DNA from: Candidatus Saccharimonadota bacterium
Lineage (GTDB): Bacteria > Patescibacteriota > Saccharimonadia > Saccharimonadales > UBA4665
Assembly: GCA_028289265.1 (NCBI GenBank)
Contig: JAQGGU010000016.1
Location: 1-21,474 of the forward strand
Direction: 5' to 3'
DNA: 21,474 nt
A program made the translations under genes and the position numbers. Below the pieces are notes generated by a model. The model saw only the letters and a list, made by a program, of their open reading frames with translations. It did not search any database and was not told the DNA's origin. Below are positions 15,284 through 21,474 of the stretch, piece after piece (the stretch's first letter is position 1; each line of letters opens with the position of its first letter).

Positions 15284-16837
15284 TTAGGCAACTGCAGGCT
15301 CGACAACCTCGTGCGTCGTATCACGAAGCGGTGCTTCGCGGAGGAACAATGAGACCATAAACGCAGCCAGGGCAATAGGGATTGCGAGGAGGAACATATC
15401 GCGGAAGGAGTGGACATACGCCGCCAGCACTACTTGTTTTGCTTCTGGAGGCAGGTTGCTCACGCCACTACTGATGGCATTCGAGGACAGGTTTCCGCCA
15501 CCCGGGAATGACTGGCTCAAATAATGCGTCAGACGAGAGATGAGGATATTACCAAATATAGCGCCACCCAGGCTCGTACCAATACTCCGGAAAAATACTA
15601 CCGTCGATGTAGCCGTACCGAGCAATTCGCGTTTTGTTGAATTCTGTACCGCTAAAGTTGGAATCTGCATAAACATACCCAGTCCTGCACCGATAGTAAA
15701 CATCCAAAGCGATAGCCAGATATGGCTGGTGGTAAGCGATAAGTGGCTAAAGAGCCATATTCCTATCGTCAGCACCATCGTTCCAATAATCGGAAATGTT
15801 TTGTAATGGCCGGTTTTGGTTGTTAGCTTTCCTGAGGTAATAGAGGCGCTGAGCATACCGACGATCAGCGGCAGCATGAGTAGCCCCGACTCGGTTGGCG
15901 TATTACCGCGCACCACCTGCTGATACTGAGGGATGTACAAAATGGCCGCGAACATCGCCATACCAGACAGCACCGATAGCAGTACCGACACTGAGAAAAT
16001 GTCATTTCTAAAGAGGCCCAGTGGAATAATTGGTTCTTTGGCTACACGTTCCCGCCTTATAAAAAGGGCACCGAAGAAGAGTGAAGCAATACCAAGTCCG
16101 ATAATCTCAGGTGAAGTCCAGGCGTATTCGAGACCGCCCCACACGGTCAGCAACAGAAAGCTCACGACAGAGACCGACATCAATGCTGCACCCATGTAAT
16201 CAATCTTGTGTGGACTGCGGCGCACAGGCAAATGCATCTTAGTGATCACCGCCCACAGTGCCAAGGCGCCAAATGGAATGTTGATATAGAATATCCAATG
16301 CCAGCTCAAGTTGTCTGTGAATATTCCTCCCAGCAGAGGACCGGCTACGCTTGAAATCGCAAAGACGCCGCCGAAATATCCTTGATAACGGCCACGCTGC
16401 CGAGGCGGCACGACATCAGCGATTATGGCAAATACCAATGCCATCAACCCACCACCACCCAATCCTTGGATAGCGCGGAAAGCAATCAATTGTTCCATGC
16501 TCTGGCTTAGTCCACAGAGCACCGAGCCGATTAAAAATATTACGATAGATGAAATAAATATTTTCTTACGGCCGTACATGTCACCTAACTTCCCGTAAAT
16601 AGGAGTGACAATAGCACTGGCGAGTAAATAAGAAGTCGCTACCCAGGAAAGTTTGTCGAGACCATGGAGGTCGGTTGCGATCGTGGGCAGGGCTGTGGCC
16701 ACGATAGTCTGGTCAAGCGCTGACAAAAATAACGACAACATAAGTGCGGACATGACCACCATGATTTCAGCATGGCTACGCTCGCCCTCTACATGTGCAT
16801 GCTGTACTTTATCGCTTGGTTTTTTTCTTAAGAACAT
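15284..16837 (-). CDS. DHA2-family MFS multidrug exporter (EmrB/QacA-like, 14 helices)
   Basis: 517 residues. Motif D1 is LDQTIVATALPTIA (Asp42), motif A is GKLGDMYGRKK (82-92), the Arg of motif B is Arg121 in AFRAIQGLGGGG, and motif C is GVFAISSVAGPLLGG (157-171), the antiporter signature. Length and spacing fit the 14-helix drug:H+ antiporter 2 group. Substrates cannot be predicted. It starts inside the end of the MarR gene (10-base overlap) with AAGGAG 5 to 6 bases ahead, so the two are co-transcribed and co-translated. Expression is expected to rise when a ligand releases the MarR repressor from the operator at 17319-17347. Confidence 0.92.
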   Translation of the reverse strand: MFLRKKPSDKVQHAHVEGERSHAEIMVVMSALMLSLFLSALDQTIVATALPTIATDLHGLDKLSWVATSYLLASAIVTPIYGKLGDMYGRKKIFISSIVIFLIGSVLCGLSQSMEQLIAFRAIQGLGGGGLMALVFAIIADVVPPRQRGRYQGYFGGVFAISSVAGPLLGGIFTDNLSWHWIFYINIPFGALALWAVITKMHLPVRRSPHKIDYMGAALMSVSVVSFLLLTVWGGLEYAWTSPEIIGLGIASLFFGALFIRRERVAKEPIIPLGLFRNDIFSVSVLLSVLSGMAMFAAILYIPQYQQVVRGNTPTESGLLMLPLIVGMLSASITSGKLTTKTGHYKTFPIIGTMVLTIGIWLFSHLSLTTSHIWLSLWMFTIGAGLGMFMQIPTLAVQNSTKRELLGTATSTVVFFRSIGTSLGGAIFGNILISRLTHYLSQSFPGGGNLSSNAISSGVSNLPPEAKQVVLAAYVHSFRDMFLLAIPIALAAFMVSLFLREAPLRDTTHEVVEPAVA

Positions 16838-17295
16838 GTCTCTCCTTTATTTTTAGATTGCATACTGGTTATTTGCCGGGTCATTTTTTCCTGTAGCTGC
16901 GTCATCGCTTCCACTTCTTCATCACTCAACGTCGCCGTAACATTCGCAAAGAATTTGTTTCGTTTTTCCTTCAGAGCCGCATATTTTTCCGTACCGGCAG
17001 GGGACAGGCTAAAATATTTTATACGTTTGTCCTGCGGTGCCGATTCCCGGATTATATAGCCCAGACCATCCAATCCATCAAGCAGCTGCGCGGCAGCACT
17101 GGGACTGAGATGCAGCACGGCGCCTAGTTCTCGCCCGGTAGCTGGACGTGGTAGCGAGCCGAGATGAAATAATAATCCCATTTGCATAAGTGAGATATTC
17201 TCCGGCTCGAGTACTTTAGCGAAATAGCTCTTCCATGCCCGAATCATCGTCTGAGTACTTAGGAATAAGCTTTCTACACGTTGTGTGCGCTCCAT
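16828..17295 (-). CDS. MarR-family transcriptional repressor
   Basis: 155 residues, the usual MarR length. The winged helix reads ISLMQMGLLFHLGSL, GRELGAVLHLSPSAAAQLLDGLDGLGYI (recognition helix) and a wing with RESAPQDKRIKYFSLSPAG, including the Asp-Lys-Arg common at the wing tip. Flanking helices form the dimer interface. No cysteine lies in the sensing region, so ligand binding rather than thiol oxidation is the likelier switch. GGGGAAG is the Shine-Dalgarno. A perfect 13-base inverted repeat overlaps its own promoter, so autorepression together with control of the downstream exporter is well supported. Confidence 0.93.
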   Translation of the reverse strand: MERTQRVESLFLSTQTMIRAWKSYFAKVLEPENISLMQMGLLFHLGSLPRPATGRELGAVLHLSPSAAAQLLDGLDGLGYIIRESAPQDKRIKYFSLSPAGTEKYAALKEKRNKFFANVTATLSDEEVEAMTQLQEKMTRQITSMQSKNKGETCS

Positions 17296-17318
17296 ACTTC
17301 CCCTTTCTAGTAACCTTG

Positions 17319-17347
17319 CTAAATAGTTTAGTTGCTAAACTATTTAG
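17319..17347. promoter_or_regulatory. MarR operator: perfect 13-base inverted repeat
   Basis: CTAAATAGTTTAG, spacer TTG, CTAAACTATTTAG: the arms are exact reverse complements. The site covers the entire spacer and -10 of the marR promoter. The core TAGTTTAG-TTG-CTAAACTA resembles known MarR-type operators. Confidence 0.85.
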
Positions 17348-17353
17348 TGTCAA
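17325..17353 (-). promoter_or_regulatory. Sigma70 promoter of marR-exporter operon
   Basis: On the minus strand: -35 TTGACA (17348-17353), a 17-base spacer, -10 TAAACT (17325-17330). A start near 17318 leaves a leader of about 23 bases with a Shine-Dalgarno before ATG 17295. Confidence 0.75.
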
Positions 17354-17387
17354 CCTAATTTTCATCGTACTTTTGCCACTCTGGCTT

Positions 17388-17393
17388 TATACT
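17388..17393 (+). promoter_or_regulatory. -10 element of murT-gatD operon
   Basis: TATACT ends 13 bases before ATG 17407, giving a leader of about 6 bases, too short for a Shine-Dalgarno. Confidence 0.4.
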
Positions 17394-17406
17394 ACTTATA
17401 AGCTAT

Positions 17407-18693
17407 ATGCATAGAAAATACACGATTATTATCGGCAAAACTGTAAAAAAACTCGCCAACTTGCGGGGCGGCGGTACTGCCCTGCCCGGCTTAGTCGTCG
17501 AAAAGATAGACCGTGGCTTTGTTGGTGAACTGCTAGCCGAACTACCTAAGGGCGTTATCGTCGTCAGCGGCACAAACGGCAAGACCACGACTACAAAAAT
17601 AGTCAGCGAGCTACTTGGCGCAGCAGGGCTTAAAGTATTCACCAACAAGACTGGCAGTAACTTCGTGCGCGGTATCGCTTCAGCTATTTTGGGTGAGGTA
17701 GGTAAAAACGGCAAACTTCCCCACGACATCGCCGTCCTCGAGCTCGATGAAGCGCACGCCGTACAATTTATAAAAAACGCGCCGGTGCAGTATTCGCTTA
17801 TCCTCAATGTCATGCGTGACCAGTTGGACCGATTCGGAGAGATAGACTACACGGCGGGCCTGCTGCAAAAAGTAGCCGCAGCCACACAAAAAACCGTCGT
17901 CTTAAACCGAGACGATCCACGCGTCAGCGCCCTTGCCACTTCGCTGGCGAATGGTGCTTCTGCCCAGTACTTCGGCGCCGACCCCACGCTACACGGCGTA
18001 TTCGTAAACGATGACAAATTGCATCAATCCACTTCCGAACAACCGCTCCCTCCCACCGACCTGCGCCCTGCGCTTGTAGAGCTTGCTAGTTTCAATGAGC
18101 ACACCGCGGTCTTCCACATGGACGATAAATTGTACGAGGTCCGCATGCAACTCAGCGGTGTCTACAATTTCCTAAATGCCGCCGGTGCTCTCGCCCTCTG
18201 CAAATCAGTACTAGGCACCGATATATCAAACGAGCAGCTCATTACAGCCCTCGGTACGATTCAACCAGCTTTTGGCCGTGGTGAAACATTGGTTATCAAT
18301 GGCAACGAACTGGAATTGGTACTCGTGAAGAACCCAGCTGGCTTTCGCCTGGCGCTAGCATCCTTCAACCCCGCAGAGACGTCTGCAATGATAGCAATCA
18401 ACGATATGTACGCCGATGGCCGTGATATGTCATGGCTCTGGGATGTCGATTTCAGTAGCCTAAAAGACGTCGGCGTTCAGGCAGTCACCGGAGTCCGTGC
18501 CTATGATATGGCGCTGCGGCTTAAGTACGACAATGTCGAAACCGTAAGTGTAGAACCGGACCTCAAGCTTGCTTTGGACGCCTTTCTGATGAGCGGAGTT
18601 CCGGGCAAAAAACGCATATTTTGCACCTATACCGCAATGCTAAAACTACGCCGGTTGCTTCGTAAATACACCAAATTGGAGATCATGGGATGA
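17407..18693 (+). CDS. murT: Lipid II isoglutaminyl synthase subunit MurT, lacking zinc ribbon
   Basis: 428 residues of Mur-ligase type with an N-terminal segment LRGGGTALPGLV, the ATP-binding loop SGTNGKTTT (54-62), a Mur-ligase central domain and a C-terminal DUF1727 domain. SWLWDVDF (342-349) includes Asp346, which aligns with the catalytic Asp region of known MurT. The enzyme activates the D-glutamate carboxylate of lipid II and uses ammonia from GatD to make D-isoglutamine. Known MurT proteins carry a Cys4 zinc ribbon inserted in the central domain; here that stretch (about 190-240) has no cysteine, and the nearest (ALCKS) stands alone. The gene overlaps gatD by four bases (ATGA), so they are coupled. 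Confidence 0.92.
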   Translation: MHRKYTIIIGKTVKKLANLRGGGTALPGLVVEKIDRGFVGELLAELPKGVIVVSGTNGKTTTTKIVSELLGAAGLKVFTNKTGSNFVRGIASAILGEVGKNGKLPHDIAVLELDEAHAVQFIKNAPVQYSLILNVMRDQLDRFGEIDYTAGLLQKVAAATQKTVVLNRDDPRVSALATSLANGASAQYFGADPTLHGVFVNDDKLHQSTSEQPLPPTDLRPALVELASFNEHTAVFHMDDKLYEVRMQLSGVYNFLNAAGALALCKSVLGTDISNEQLITALGTIQPAFGRGETLVINGNELELVLVKNPAGFRLALASFNPAETSAMIAINDMYADGRDMSWLWDVDFSSLKDVGVQAVTGVRAYDMALRLKYDNVETVSVEPDLKLALDAFLMSGVPGKKRIFCTYTAMLKLRRLLRKYTKLEIMG

Positions 18694-19412
18694 CCGATTC
18701 AAAGACCCTCACTATTTTGCAACTATACCCGAATGAAATGAATATCTATGGCGACCGCGGCAACGTTCTAACGCTCGTACGCAGGGCGGAATTGCATGGA
18801 TTCTCTCCTGAAGTTATATATCACGATCCAGGAAAACCTTTCCCGCAGAGCGTTGATTTGGTCGTTGGAGGCGGCGGGCAGGATTCGGGTCAGGACAAAG
18901 TCCAGAATGACCTACTGCGAATCAATGATGATCTCCACATGTTGGCCGACCATGAGATTCCAATGATAATGGTCTGTGGTATGTATCAGCTCTTTGGCCG
19001 TTTCTTCAAAACAGCGGACGGCAAAACCATCAAAGGAATTGCTATTTTTGACGCTGAGACACAAGCGGGTCCGACGCGCATGATAGGTAACGTCATCCTC
19101 GACACACCGTTCGGCGAAATTATCGGCTACGAAAATCATAGTGGCCAAACCTTCCTAGGAAAAACAGCACGGTCATTCGGTAAGGTGAAAAAAGGCGCCG
19201 GTAACAACGGTAAAGATGGCTATGAAGGCGCTATTTATAAAAACGTATATGGTACCTATCTCCACGGTTCCCTGCTCCCCAAAAATCCGGTATTTGCAGA
19301 CGAGCTTATCAAGCAGGCAGCCATCCAAAGATACGGCAAATTCACCCCTGCACAGATAGACGACACCCTTGCCGAGATGGCACGGGACGTGGCACGCACA
19401 CGGCCACGGTAG
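18690..19412 (+). CDS. gatD: Lipid II isoglutaminyl synthase glutaminase subunit GatD
   Basis: 240 residues, a class I glutamine amidotransferase of the CobB/CobQ-like type. The nucleophile is Cys96 in MVCGMYQLFG and the catalytic histidine is His192 in YLHGSLLPKNP. LQLYPNEMNIYGDRGN at the N-terminus and GGGGQDSGQ (60-68) are typical of GatD. It releases ammonia from glutamine and passes it to MurT. The ATG overlaps the murT stop (ATGA), with GGAG upstream. The stop is followed by a bidirectional terminator at 19490-19528. Confidence 0.93.
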   Translation: MTDSKTLTILQLYPNEMNIYGDRGNVLTLVRRAELHGFSPEVIYHDPGKPFPQSVDLVVGGGGQDSGQDKVQNDLLRINDDLHMLADHEIPMIMVCGMYQLFGRFFKTADGKTIKGIAIFDAETQAGPTRMIGNVILDTPFGEIIGYENHSGQTFLGKTARSFGKVKKGAGNNGKDGYEGAIYKNVYGTYLHGSLLPKNPVFADELIKQAAIQRYGKFTPAQIDDTLAEMARDVARTRPR

Positions 19413-19489
19413 GCATACAATTTACCGGCATGCGTTCTCATGCGAACCGTTTCGCTCTACGCACGGAGCTTACTTGTCCGTCTCTAAGG

Positions 19490-19528
19490 ATTCAAAAAAG
19501 ACCATCACAGTGATGGTCTTTTTTGAAT
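19490..19528. terminator. Bidirectional intrinsic terminator
   Basis: Two exact 19-base arms, each containing GACCATCAC or its complement and a run of six A or T, around a single central base. It ends murT-gatD on the plus strand, and on the minus strand it begins right at the CCA end of tRNA-Pro, followed by TTTTTT. Confidence 0.92.
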
Positions 19529-19603
19529 GGTCAGGGTGAGAGGACTTGAACCTCCGACCTCAGCGTCCCGAACGCTGCGCGCTACCAACTGCGCCACACC
19601 CTG
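19528..19603 (-). tRNA. tRNA-Pro (anticodon CGG)
   Basis: The minus strand folds as a complete cloverleaf: acceptor arms CAGGGTG/CACCCTG with A73 and encoded CCA, a D-arm with AGTTGGTAGC, an anticodon stem CAGCG/CGCTG with loop TTCGGGA (anticodon CGG), and a T-arm with GGTTCAAGTCC. It reads CCG codons. The 76 bases include CCA. An extended -10 lies 12 bases upstream and the terminator follows at once. Confidence 0.97.
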
Positions 19604-19615
19604 TAAAACATCATT

Positions 19616-19624
19616 ATTGTAGCA
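19616..19624 (-). promoter_or_regulatory. Extended -10 of tRNA-Pro gene
   Basis: TGC-TACAAT on the minus strand ends 12 bases before the tRNA 5' end, a normal distance for a short 5' leader removed by RNase P. Confidence 0.55.
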
Positions 19625-19719
19625 AACATAATGGAATAAGCTTTAGGACCAGGTTACTTTTTTTATAGCTAGAATCCCAGCTTAGGCTTTTAATAATGCA
19701 GGTTAACGGAGCACATACC

Positions 19720-20004
19720 ATGGCCAGTACATCAGAAGAAAACCACAAAATTCACCCTGTTCGGATAATAATAGCTATCATCCTCGGAATAATTCTACTT
19801 ACAATCGCTGCGGTGTTATATAACAAGAATCAAAAAGCCGACGCGCCCATCCAGCCAACTACAGAGACTCGTCCAAATAGCATACAAAACACTCCGCCAA
19901 ACGGCTCCGTTACGCAAGATGGCGATGAAACCAGCGACACAACCCCAAGTTCGTCGGGAACTGGCAACAACACCCTTACTAACCCCGCACCAGGAACCCA
20001 ATAG
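19720..20004 (+). CDS. Small single-pass membrane protein with Thr/Pro/Asn-rich tail
   Basis: 94 residues from ATG 19720, which has CGGAG about 9 bases ahead; an ATG at 19696 in the same frame lacks a visible site and adds only MQVNGAHT. A short charged start is followed by one helix (about 17-34, IIIAIILGIILLTIAAVLY) and a low-complexity outer tail rich in Thr, Pro, Asn, Gly and Ser with several acidic residues. No family is recognised. The composition suggests an anchored, disordered surface protein. It is convergent with the TauE/SafE gene, 5 bases apart. Confidence 0.6.
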   Translation: MASTSEENHKIHPVRIIIAIILGIILLTIAAVLYNKNQKADAPIQPTTETRPNSIQNTPPNGSVTQDGDETSDTTPSSSGTGNNTLTNPAPGTQ

Positions 20005-20009
20005 TACTT

Positions 20010-20759
20010 TTAAGCACCAACGATTAACGCTATGGCGGAAACGGCCATGAGTATGACCATGATTCGTACGATAAATTCATCGCCCTTATGGACGGCCATC
20101 CTTCCGCCGACATATCCGCCTGCGAATGTCGTAAAAATACCTACTGCTACGGCAGACCAAATAATCAAACCGGCCCCTATGACGCTCAATAATATGGTCG
20201 TATTGAGTATCAGCTGCGACCAGCGTTTAGTCAGGTTGGCTTCCAGCGCTGTCATACCCAGCATTCCCATCAACACAATGTTCACTAAACTACCAAGACC
20301 TCCACTAAATATTCCTTGTAATGCCAGCGCCACACTCAGCAAAACACCGCCCATGATACGTTTCCAAGCGGCTGGTTTGTGCGGGTGAATACCTACTTTT
20401 TTGAGAATAACCACAGGTATCATGAGGAGTAGTATGATGCCGAGAGCAATCCTATACGCCTCATTATCCAGTGCTTTTATGGCCAGCGGCGCCAATAAGC
20501 CAATGACAAATGCCAGCACCATGACCGGTATCACGCGTGCGCGCGACACGGTACCATGCACCTTTTTCATTCCAGTAAGAGAACCGACGGTAACGGCCAG
20601 GCCGTTGAACTTACCAGTTGATACAGATTGTGCCGGAGACATGCCCAGGAATATACCAAGCGGCGTCATGATAAAGCCCCCGCCTGCGCCTGCTATGCCG
20701 CTCAAAATAGACGTTACGAAACCAGCGGCACCGTATATAACCAAACCCCAGGAGTCCAT
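20010..20759 (-). CDS. TauE/SafE (TSUP) family membrane permease
   Basis: 249 residues with about eight membrane helices in two repeats. The first repeat motif is GFVTSILSGIAGAGGGFIMTPLGIFLGMSP and the second is GVLLSVALALQGIFSGGLGSL, as expected of PF01925. Members export or import sulfite, sulfoacetate, sulfolactate or related anions; the substrate here cannot be told. The cytoplasmic loop between halves is HPHKPAAWKR. It follows the CofE-like gene on the same strand, 47 bases later, but has an extended -10 of its own and may be transcribed separately. Confidence 0.87.
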   Translation of the reverse strand: MDSWGLVIYGAAGFVTSILSGIAGAGGGFIMTPLGIFLGMSPAQSVSTGKFNGLAVTVGSLTGMKKVHGTVSRARVIPVMVLAFVIGLLAPLAIKALDNEAYRIALGIILLLMIPVVILKKVGIHPHKPAAWKRIMGGVLLSVALALQGIFSGGLGSLVNIVLMGMLGMTALEANLTKRWSQLILNTTILLSVIGAGLIIWSAVAVGIFTTFAGGYVGGRMAVHKGDEFIVRIMVILMAVSAIALIVGA

Positions 20760-20809
20760 TAAGCATCAGTGTAGCATGTGATGCGCATGAGACACCTAAT
20801 GATTGCTTA
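20760..20809. repeat. Inverted repeat spanning the cofE-like/tauE-like gap
   Basis: TAAGCATCA (20760-20768) and TGATTGCTTA (20800-20809) pair with one bulged base. Inside, GCATCA/TGATGC also brackets the -10 of the permease gene. It may be a hairpin after the upstream gene or an operator. Confidence 0.35.
20768..20776 (-). promoter_or_regulatory. Extended -10 of tauE-like gene, predicted leaderless
   Basis: TGC-TACACT on the minus strand ends 8 bases before ATG 20759, so the transcript would start at or next to the start codon. No Shine-Dalgarno is present. Confidence 0.45.
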
Positions 20810-21474
20810 TGAGGCTTGGCCTTTTTGCCAGTCTACAGCGGTGAGGAACGGTGCGTATAGGTCATCCTCAGGCGCAATGATGAGGCTTTCGAGTTCTGCT
20901 GCGGTAGGGTCATTGTCCTGAAACTCTATGAAAGACAAGTCAGAAATAACGCAGAGCGGCGTTTGTTCCGAACCTTCACCCATCAAAAGTACGGCGGCTG
21001 CAGCCAGGCCGTTTGCTATATTTGATTTCTGAAATTGCATCGTCCGCCCAAATATATCATCGGTTCCGATGTAATCTTTCAGGGGCTTAAAGCCGCTAAA
21101 AGCAACTGCGATGCCCGTTGTCCCCCACTGCATCGGGCGAGTCGTCGAATCCGTGATGATTACGCCAAGGTTTTTCAGCTTATATTTTTCCTGCAAATGT
21201 TTTCGGATGCGGTTGGCACTTTCCTGTACGTCTTTCGGCCACAAAATGTAATGGTCATTAGCATTCGACTCGTCGATACCTGCCGTTGGGATCAGCATGT
21301 TCCGCGTGATAGTAAAGCTGACATTGTACCTGCTGGATGTACGTGGTAAATACCAGGACGATTCCTGGGCTATAAGCTCGTCCTTGTCCACGGCATCCAT
21401 CGGTATTGCCCTGCCTTCGCAGAGAGATACTATCTTCGCGGCGATAGCGACCACAGTACCCTCCTCAAGCTGGG
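20807..21474 (-). CDS. CofE-like gamma-glutamyl ligase, N-terminus cut by window edge
   Basis: 221 residues are visible and the frame stays open to the right edge. A GTG at 21454 is not the true start, because upstream codons read QLEEGTVVAIAAKIVSLCEGR, the family's conserved N-terminal strand and KxxS.xEGR motif. Further signatures are GVIITDSTTRPMQWGTTGIAVAFSGFKPLKDYIGTDDIFGR and NGLAAAAVLLMGEGSEQTP. In archaea and actinobacteria CofE adds gamma-linked glutamates to F420-0 using GTP. Patescibacterial homologues are often labelled putative folate gamma-glutamate ligases, since F420 synthesis is lacking. No fbiC-type gene is in the window. The reaction type (gamma-glutamyl ligation) is likely; the acceptor is unknown. 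Confidence 0.85.
   Translation of the reverse strand, partial: QLEEGTVVAIAAKIVSLCEGRAIPMDAVDKDELIAQESSWYLPRTSSRYNVSFTITRNMLIPTAGIDESNANDHYILWPKDVQESANRIRKHLQEKYKLKNLGVIITDSTTRPMQWGTTGIAVAFSGFKPLKDYIGTDDIFGRTMQFQKSNIANGLAAAAVLLMGEGSEQTPLCVISDLSFIEFQDNDPTAAELESLIIAPEDDLYAPFLTAVDWQKGQAS

Noticed and set aside
17403..17813. Minus-strand open frame of 136 codons over the start of murT
   Set aside because: It is antisense to the MurT P-loop region, low-complexity Ser/Pro-rich, and has no promoter or ribosome site.
20032..20781. Two plus-strand open frames opposite the TauE/SafE-like gene
   Set aside because: Antisense to conserved membrane repeats of the permease; translations are Met/Thr/Pro-rich without features.
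21452..21454. GTG as the start of the CofE-like ligase
   Set aside because: Codons upstream encode the conserved family N-terminus, so the real start lies beyond the window.
1..21474. CRISPR arrays, insertion sequences, prophage or toxin-antitoxin modules
   Set aside because: No tandem spaced repeats, transposase or integrase motifs, or small toxin-antitoxin gene pairs were seen on either strand.
12491..21474. A complete F420 biosynthesis locus implied by the CofD- and CofE-like genes
   Set aside because: The CofD relative is much closer to YvcK, the genes are 7 kb apart in different operons, and no other pathway gene is present.

Overview
The window looks like a chromosomal segment from a candidate-phyla-radiation bacterium, most likely a Saccharibacteria (TM7)-type lineage; this is an inference from gene content, not a measured placement. 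Supporting signs are a MurT/GatD pair, a CofE-like gamma-glutamyl ligase without other visible F420 genes, a membrane-anchored CAP protein, a Pro/Gln-rich single-pass membrane protein, very tight gene packing, and many start codons only a few bases downstream of a -10 element. TGA is used as a normal stop (for example at 2108-2110 and 18691-18693), which argues against the code-25 Gracilibacteria/Absconditabacteria. Composition is about half G+C throughout, and no insertion sequence, phage, integrase or CRISPR array was seen.

Layout. 1-2355: a cell-surface block with a left-truncated Pro/Gln-rich membrane protein (minus), a divergent CAP-domain protein and a small three-helix membrane protein. 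2356-2694: non-coding leader region. 2695-6295: an overlapping two-gene operon of a membrane-anchored alpha/beta hydrolase and an MprF-type aminoacyl-phospholipid synthase. 6355-8979: an aldo/keto reductase, a NUDIX hydrolase, a PspC-domain protein and a YjdF-like (DUF2238) membrane protein. 9075-12364: a P1B-type metal ATPase facing a TrmB-like regulator plus SEC59/dolichol-kinase-family operon. 12491-13696: a divergent YvcK/CofD-superfamily protein. 13698-17295: TPM-domain and LemA genes preceded by a MarR regulator and DHA2 drug exporter, with a textbook MarR operator-promoter. 17407-19412: murT-gatD. 19490-19603: a symmetrical terminator and tRNA-Pro(CGG). 19720-21474: a small anchored protein, a TauE/SafE-family permease and a right-truncated CofE-like ligase.

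The dominant theme is the cell envelope. MurT/GatD would amidate the peptidoglycan stem peptide, MprF plus the adjacent esterase would set and reset aminoacyl-lipid charge, the SEC59-family kinase would phosphorylate a polyprenol or similar lipid alcohol, YvcK relatives link metabolism to wall growth, and CAP, LemA, TPM, PspC and the Pro/Gln-rich protein are surface or membrane-stress proteins. The most notable observations are: the hydrolase-MprF pair, in which the MprF N-terminus looks like a DUF998-type domain; a MurT without the four-cysteine zinc ribbon; a YvcK/CofD protein whose signature DDGGSSG-type loop is rewritten; and the recurrence of leaderless or near-leaderless promoters with extended -10 elements.
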